40,206 nt of DNA from Roseomonas sp. KE2513. GTDB taxonomy: Bacteria; Pseudomonadota; Alphaproteobacteria; Acetobacterales; Acetobacteraceae. Location of the stretch: assembly GCF_016107305.1 (NCBI RefSeq), contig NZ_RCVR01000042.1, positions 1 to 40,206 on the forward strand, in the 5' to 3' direction. The translations under genes and the position numbers were made by a program. Position 1 is the first letter of the stretch; every line of letters begins with the position of its first letter. Below, piece by piece: positions 35,859 through 40,206 of this stretch. The notes below the pieces were generated by a model. It made no database searches and was not told the origin of the DNA. It was given only the letters and a program-made list of their open reading frames with translations.

Positions 35859-37073
35859 ATGCCGAAACCCGACCAGCATTCACAAAAGAGCACCGACAAG
35901 CGGACCGATCCGAAAGTCCTTGCGGGCTTCCTCGGTCTGGCCGGTACCAAACGCTGGGAAGCGCGCATGGCGGAGATCGGCCGGCGCGCGGCCTGTCCCT
36001 CCCTCGCTGCCCGCGCCCTGCAGGAACGCCATGCGCTGGAACTGACCCTCCAGCGCCTTCTCTCCCCCGAGGCGGTGGCGGGCGCCAGCCCTGCGGAACG
36101 CCAGCTCCTCTCCTACGCGCGCGAGGCCGTGCGGCTCGCCGAATCCTTGCCGCCGGAGCCGAAGAAGCGCCTTCGCGCCCTCGTGCTCGAGGGGCTAACG
36201 GGAGAGGCCAACCTCATCCCCCTCTTCCACCTCCTGCGCGTGGCGGCGCTGCACCGGGCCCGGGGCTTCGAGGTGCGGTTCACGGGACTCGCTGACGGTA
36301 CGCCCCACGACCTCGTCATCTCGCGCGGCGGGGCGGAGGCGGAGATCGCTTGCGAGACGGTCTCGGCCGAGGAGGGCCGCCCGGTTCTCCGCAATGACTG
36401 GTGCGCCTTCGTGGACGGGATCAACCCCGACCTGCAGACCTGGCTTGCCGCGCATCCTGGCCGCTACGTGCTGAAGATGACGCTGCCGGAGGGGTTGAAG
36501 CGTGACGCGCTGGACATCCACGCCCTGCAGCGCCGGATCATGGAGATGCTGCGCGACCGGCGCCGGCAGGATTCGGCCGCGGACGCGATGCTGAAGCTCG
36601 ACCCGCTTCTCCTCGCCGGCGCCCAGGCTGCGGTCCCCGCCTCCGCCTTGCGCGCCCTCTTCGGCCCGGAGGCACATCTGGCGGTGGCGCAGGGCGGCGG
36701 GAACATCCTCGTTCTCGCGGCGCGGGCAGGGCAGCCGAGCGACGTGGCACAGGCGGTCTGCCGGCGGCTCTGCACCGCTTCGACGCGGCTCAGCGGGCAG
36801 CGTCCGGGCATCATGGCCGTCTTTCTCGACGACCTCGGCCGGCAGGAGTGGCGCGGCCTGCGCGATAGGATGGAGCTGGAGGGCGCGGTCCGCCGCTTCC
36901 TCACCACGCCGGAGGCGAAGCGCATCTCCACGGTTTCCTGTGCGTCCCGCATGGAGATGTTCCTGATGTCGCCGCCCGACGCGGTCTCGGGCGGGGAGCT
37001 GCGCTTCCGCAACCCCGCCCAGCCCCTGCCGCGCGACCCCGTCCTCATGGCGGCGCTCGCCTCCAGCGGTTGA
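35859..37073 (+). CDS. Uncharacterised protein with a possible degenerate PD-(D/E)xK nuclease-like core
   Basis: I do not recognise this 404-aa protein by name. After a basic, disordered N-terminus (1-20) and an all-helical part (20-115), residues 118-170 look like the core of a PD-(D/E)xK nuclease fold. There is a helix (LIPLFHLLRVAALHRARG), then strand FEVRFTG, then a strand with Asp151 (HDLVI), then AEIACETVS at 161-169. In active members the last strand usually reads E-x-K (often ECK); here those positions read A164 and E166, so catalysis would be lost. The C-terminal half (200-400) is mixed alpha/beta with no motif I know. No cysteine cluster, membrane span or signal peptide. ATG at 35859. 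An 11-base palindrome (GGGTATTACCC) at 35823-35833 precedes the gene and might be an operator. The fold assignment is inference. Confidence 0.7.
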   Translation: MPKPDQHSQKSTDKRTDPKVLAGFLGLAGTKRWEARMAEIGRRAACPSLAARALQERHALELTLQRLLSPEAVAGASPAERQLLSYAREAVRLAESLPPEPKKRLRALVLEGLTGEANLIPLFHLLRVAALHRARGFEVRFTGLADGTPHDLVISRGGAEAEIACETVSAEEGRPVLRNDWCAFVDGINPDLQTWLAAHPGRYVLKMTLPEGLKRDALDIHALQRRIMEMLRDRRRQDSAADAMLKLDPLLLAGAQAAVPASALRALFGPEAHLAVAQGGGNILVLAARAGQPSDVAQAVCRRLCTASTRLSGQRPGIMAVFLDDLGRQEWRGLRDRMELEGAVRRFLTTPEAKRISTVSCASRMEMFLMSPPDAVSGGELRFRNPAQPLPRDPVLMAALASSG

Positions 37074-37158
37074 TCGTTCCTGCCCGCGTAATCTTTTGAA
37101 ACTTGCCGCAAAAATCGTCGTTTCCCGCCGGCTAGCGACTAAGAAGAAGGTGGGTCCG

Positions 37159-37311
37159 ATGACCGAGATGGAGATGGAGAAGGCCCAGGCCGAGTTGGAC
37201 AGGCTGCTCAACGATCCCGACGTGCGGATGGACCCGGAGCGGGTCTGGATGCTGGCCGATCACCTCTCTCGCGCGGCCGGCGGCAACACAGCCCGGCCGG
37301 CCACCCGCTAG
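37159..37311 (+). CDS. Small acidic helical protein of 50 aa
   Basis: The product begins MTEMEMEKAQAELDRLLNDP and continues DVRMDPERVWMLADHLSR before a short basic tail. It looks like two helices joined by a DPDV turn. Similar very small proteins occur in alphaproteobacteria and are sometimes labelled release-factor-like because of a faint resemblance to the PCRF domain; that label should not be trusted. AGAAGG lies about 9 bases before the ATG. The frame is open 21 codons upstream (71 aa in total) but without a ribosome site. It lies 85 bases after the 404-aa gene and converges on tlyA. Confidence 0.6.
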   Translation: MTEMEMEKAQAELDRLLNDPDVRMDPERVWMLADHLSRAAGGNTARPATR

Positions 37312-37321
37312 GACTACGCGG

Positions 37322-38089
37322 TCAGCCCTCGCGCCGGGCACCGATCAGGAATTCCTTGTTGCCCTCTGGCCCGGTGATTGGGCTCTCCGTGATCCCGAGC
37401 ACCGACCAGCCCGGCAGGCCCGACCACCAGGCCCGCACGCGCGCGCAGACGGCGCGGTGCACGTTCGGGTCGCGCACCACGCCCCCCTTCCCCACCATGC
37501 CCGGCCCCGCCTCGAATTGGGGCTTGATGAGCGCGACCGCGAAGGCGCCGGGTGCCGCGAGGGAGAGTGCCGCGGGCAGCACGGTCGCGAGCCTGATGAA
37601 CGAGGCGTCGCAGACAATGGCGCCGACCGGGTCGGGGATCTGCGCGGCCTCCAGATAGCGGGCGTTCACCCGCTCCATCACCACCACGCGGGGATCGTTG
37701 CGAAGCGTCCAGGCAAGCTGGCCGTGGCCGACGTCAACCGCATAGACCTTCGCCGCGCCGTGGTGCAGCAGCACATGGGTGAAGCCGCCGGTCGAGGCGC
37801 CGACATCGATGCAGACGCGCCCCTTCGGGTCCAGACCGAAGGCCTCCAGCCCGTGCGCCAGCTTCAGCCCGCCGCGGCTTACCCAGGGGTGGTCCTGTCC
37901 GCGGACCTCCAGCGCCTCGTCCTCGCGCAGCTCCTGCCCCGACTTCTCGATCCGACGCTCCCCGCTGAAGACTTTGCCCGCGAGGATCAGCGCCTGGGCA
38001 CGGGTGCGGCTCTCGGCCAGGCCGCGCTCAACCAGGGCAGCGTCGGCGCGCTGCTTGCCCGGCTTCTGCGCGGGCTTGGGCTCGGTCAC
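37322..38089 (-). CDS. tlyA: TlyA family RNA methyltransferase
   Basis: A 255-aa protein with an N-terminal S4 RNA-binding domain (about 14-60) and an FtsJ-like methyltransferase domain. The linker RGGLKL at 72-77 and SAM motif DVGASTGGFT at 95-104 are typical, with Asp161 and Lys189 (IKPQFEAG) at catalytic-type positions. TlyA methylates rRNA 2'-O-ribose in some bacteria and has been called hemolysin A, a historical name. The start is a GTG with GGGAGG 6-7 bases upstream, a strong site that decides against the longer open frame. Divergent from the Bug receptor gene. Confidence 0.94.
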   Translation of the reverse strand: MTEPKPAQKPGKQRADAALVERGLAESRTRAQALILAGKVFSGERRIEKSGQELREDEALEVRGQDHPWVSRGGLKLAHGLEAFGLDPKGRVCIDVGASTGGFTHVLLHHGAAKVYAVDVGHGQLAWTLRNDPRVVVMERVNARYLEAAQIPDPVGAIVCDASFIRLATVLPAALSLAAPGAFAVALIKPQFEAGPGMVGKGGVVRDPNVHRAVCARVRAWWSGLPGWSVLGITESPITGPEGNKEFLIGARREG

Positions 38090-38201
38090 GGATCGCCTCC
38101 CTCTCTCGCGCGCCAGCATACACCGCGTGGGCACCTTGCCGCAGGGGGGCCGGGGGTGGAGAACTGCACCCAGGTCCGAGAGAGGCCAGAGGAGCCGCCC
38201 C

Positions 38202-39176
38202 ATGCCCACCCGTCGTTCCCTGGCCGGCGCTGCCCTCTCGGCCGCGCTCACCCACCCGGCCCTTGCCCAGGCCGCCTGGCCAGCCGGCCGCCCGATCGAG
38301 GTGATCGTTCCCTACCCGCCCTCCGGCGGCATCGACCTCATGGCGCGGCTGCTGACGCGGCACCTGCCGGCGGTCCTCCCCGGCGTGAACTTCGTCGTCA
38401 CCAACCGCGTGGGCGCGGGCGGGCAAATCGGTAACGAGGCGATCTTCGCCGCCCGGCCGGACGGCTATACGCTTGGCGCCGTCGCCACCCTCGGCTTCAT
38501 CAGCAAGGCGCTGGAACGGCCGATGCGCTGGAGGACGGAGGACTACACCTACCTTGCCAATGTGGTCGATGACCCGGGTGGGCTCTGGGTCCGCACCGAC
38601 TCCCCGCTCCGCAGCGCCGCCGACCTTCGCGAGGCCGCGTCGAAGCGCGCGGAGTCCGTCTCGGTCGGCACCGCCGCCGGCACCTCCTCCGACGACCACC
38701 TGCTGCTGCTCGCCTTCGAGGCGGCGGCGGGGGTGAAGGCGCTGCACGTTCCCTATAACGGCACGGCCATCGCGATCCGCGACCTGCTGGGAGGGCAGCT
38801 CGACGTCGCTTCCTACAATCTCAGCGAAGGCATCACGCTCCTCCGGGAGGGCCGGACGCGCTGCCTCGGCCAGGCGGCGACGGAGCGTTGGTCTGCCATG
38901 GCGGAGGTGCCGACCTTCCGCGAACAGGGCCTCGACGTTCTCGGCGGCTCCGCCCGCGGCTTCGTCGGCCCACCCGGCCTGTCGCCGGAGATCACGGCGC
39001 GACTGATCGAGGCGTTCCGCACCGTCCTCTCCGACCCAGCCTTCCTGGGCGAGGCCGAGCGCCTCAACCTGCCGCTCCGACCCCTCCTCGGCGACGCCTA
39101 CAAGGCCGCCGTCATGGCGGAGGCCGAGTCCGCGCGGCGCCTCTACGAGCGTTCGCCCTGGTCCACCCAACCCTGA
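38202..39176 (+). CDS. Tripartite tricarboxylate transporter receptor (Bug/TctC family)
   Basis: A 324-aa periplasmic solute-binding protein. A signal peptide spans 1-23 (MPTRRSLAGAAL to ALAQ). The mature part opens with the Bug signature WPAGRPIEVIVPYPPSGGIDLMAR and contains GAGGQIGNEAIFAARPDGYTLG and VPYNGTAIAIRDLLGGQLD. It ends with the usual helical segment. Bug proteins bind carboxylates or related organic acids; the ligand cannot be read from sequence. No TctA/TctB membrane genes are adjacent, which is common for this expanded family. AGAGGAG precedes the ATG at good spacing. It is followed 17 bases later by a hydroxyacid dehydrogenase gene, suggesting a joint role in hydroxyacid use. 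Confidence 0.93.
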   Translation: MPTRRSLAGAALSAALTHPALAQAAWPAGRPIEVIVPYPPSGGIDLMARLLTRHLPAVLPGVNFVVTNRVGAGGQIGNEAIFAARPDGYTLGAVATLGFISKALERPMRWRTEDYTYLANVVDDPGGLWVRTDSPLRSAADLREAASKRAESVSVGTAAGTSSDDHLLLLAFEAAAGVKALHVPYNGTAIAIRDLLGGQLDVASYNLSEGITLLREGRTRCLGQAATERWSAMAEVPTFREQGLDVLGGSARGFVGPPGLSPEITARLIEAFRTVLSDPAFLGEAERLNLPLRPLLGDAYKAAVMAEAESARRLYERSPWSTQP

Positions 39177-39193
39177 TCCCGAGTTCCTCCCGA

Positions 39194-40165
39194 ATGCCCC
39201 ATGTGGTTGTCGTCGATCCCATCCATCCTGGCGGGATCGAGCGCCTTGCCGAGGCGCCCGGCATTACCCTCGACCACCCGGGCGCACCGGCCGGTCCGGA
39301 CCTCGCGGCGCGACTTGCCCGTGCCGAGGCCGCGATCGTTCGCGGGACGGCGGTGGACAGCGCCTTCCTCGCCATGGCGCCGGGGCTCCGCATGGTCTGC
39401 CGCCACGGCGTCGGCTACGACCTCGTGGACGTCCCGGCGATGACGCGCGCGGGCGTGACAGTGATGATCACGCCCGAGGCCAACGCGGCCTCCGTCGCCG
39501 AACACGCGCTGATGCTCATGCTTGCCGTCGCCCGCCGCGTGCTGCCCGTGGATGCGGGCGTGCGTCGCGGCCAGTGGCGCGTGCAAGGTCAATCCAAGAC
39601 CTTCGAGCTGGGTGGGCGGCGGGTGCTGGTGCTCGGCTTTGGCCGCATCGGCACGCGCGTCGCGCGGCTCTGCGCGGCCTTCGGCATGCGCGTTTCGGTG
39701 CACGACCCCTTCATGCCCGCGGGCACCATCCGCGGCACCGGCTACGAGGCGGTGAAGGACCGCGACGCGGGCCTCGCCGAGGCCGATATCGTCACCCTGC
39801 ACCTGCCGGCGAGCGACGCCACGCGCGGCATGGTGGACGCCGCCTTCCTGGCAGCCATGAAGCCCGGTGCCGTCCTCATCAACACGGCCCGCGGCACGCT
39901 GGTGGACGAGGCGGCGCTGGAGGCGGCGCTGCGCTCCGGGCAGCTCGGGGGCGCCGGCCTCGACGTGCTGCGGGTGGAACCGATGCGCGAGCCCGTGCCG
40001 CTGCTCGCGCTCGAGAACCTCGTCGTCACCCCCCATGTCGCGGCCAGCACCGCCGAGGGACTACGGCGCATGTCCTGGGACGCCGCAGGCAACGTTCTCG
40101 ACTTTCTGGCCGGACGCCCCGACCCCGACGCGGTGGTCAACCGCGAGGTGCTGGGGCGCGCCTGA
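39194..40165 (+). CDS. D-isomer-specific 2-hydroxyacid dehydrogenase
   Basis: A 323-aa NAD-dependent oxidoreductase of the D-3-phosphoglycerate dehydrogenase-like family. It has the Rossmann motif GFGRIG at 148-153. The catalytic triad is Arg233 (INTARG), Glu262 (VEP) and His281 (TPH). The substrate loop HGVGYDLVDVPA lies at 71-82. It lacks the C-terminal ACT domain of long SerA forms, so a catabolic hydroxyacid or hydroxypyruvate-type activity is as likely as serine synthesis. It directly follows the Bug receptor gene, probably in one operon. Complete inside the window. Confidence 0.93.
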   Translation: MPHVVVVDPIHPGGIERLAEAPGITLDHPGAPAGPDLAARLARAEAAIVRGTAVDSAFLAMAPGLRMVCRHGVGYDLVDVPAMTRAGVTVMITPEANAASVAEHALMLMLAVARRVLPVDAGVRRGQWRVQGQSKTFELGGRRVLVLGFGRIGTRVARLCAAFGMRVSVHDPFMPAGTIRGTGYEAVKDRDAGLAEADIVTLHLPASDATRGMVDAAFLAAMKPGAVLINTARGTLVDEAALEAALRSGQLGGAGLDVLRVEPMREPVPLLALENLVVTPHVAASTAEGLRRMSWDAAGNVLDFLAGRPDPDAVVNREVLGRA

Positions 40166-40173
40166 CCCGCCTT

Positions 40174-40189
40174 AGGCCCGCGCGGGCCT
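40174..40189. terminator. Perfect 16-base palindrome after the last gene
   Basis: AGGCCCGCGCGGGCCT lies 8 bases after the dehydrogenase stop. It can fold as a 6-bp stem with a four-base loop and is followed by a T/G-rich stretch to the window edge. A terminator for the Bug receptor-dehydrogenase operon is plausible. Confidence 0.4.
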
Positions 40190-40206
40190 TGGCGTGTTGA
40201 GTTGTT

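Noticed and set aside
33739-35883. Minus-strand 714-aa open frame opposite fabI and aroC
   Set aside because: It is the antisense shadow of two well-recognised genes, spans their junction and shows no domain.
1-40206. CRISPR arrays, insertion sequences, prophage genes, tRNA or rRNA genes
   Set aside because: No regularly spaced direct repeats, transposase or integrase motifs, or cloverleaf-like sequences were seen. A tRNAscan-type search would settle the tRNA question.

Overview
The window is a piece of chromosome from a very GC-rich alphaproteobacterium, most likely Acetobacteraceae of the Roseomonas type. This is inferred from the alphaproteobacterial gene order rodZ-like/ispG/hisS/prfA/prmC/DUF4167/clpB, the comF/grxC/DUF1178/ubiG neighbourhood, the pdxH/fabI/aroC neighbourhood, a Bug-type solute receptor, and a cellulose operon with a fused bcsAB and a bcsD. 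GC was judged by eye, not computed. Thirty-four protein genes are called. No rRNA, tRNA, CRISPR array, insertion sequence or prophage gene was seen. Genes are tightly packed, and the longest stretch without a gene is the 283 bases upstream of the DUF4167 gene.

Layout. Positions 1-18.3 kb are mainly housekeeping. clpB is on the minus strand, then a plus-strand pair (MOSC protein, amylo-alpha-1,6-glucosidase), then a long minus-strand run in transcription order lysC, nitronate monooxygenase, rodZ-like, ispG, a 58-aa small ORF, hisS, prfA, prmC, DUF4167. Many of these junctions overlap (TGATG or GTGA). ubiG is divergent from lysC. comF-grxC-DUF1178 runs on the minus strand, with a methyltransferase gene divergent from comF.

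Positions 18.4-28.6 kb hold a complete cellulose synthesis and export operon, all on the minus strand. In transcription order it is a GH8 endoglucanase (bcsZ/cmcAx type), a Pro/Ala-rich protein at the position of ccpAx, bcsQ, a fused bcsAB, a short bcsC and bcsD. BcsA polymerises UDP-glucose and carries a PilZ c-di-GMP site. BcsB guides the chain through the periplasm, BcsC is the outer-membrane exit, BcsD organises parallel export, and GH8 trims the glucan. The gene set mixes elements of the Komagataeibacter operon (fused bcsAB, bcsD, cmcAx-first order) with bcsQ, and its BcsC is about half the usual length. This is the most interesting part of the window.

Positions 28.8-40.2 kb hold an ABC-F ATPase (uup), a universal stress protein, an APH-like/P-loop kinase fusion, pdxH, fabI-aroC, an unrecognised 404-aa protein with a possible degenerate PD-(D/E)xK nuclease fold, a 50-aa small protein, tlyA, and a Bug-type periplasmic receptor paired with a D-2-hydroxyacid dehydrogenase.
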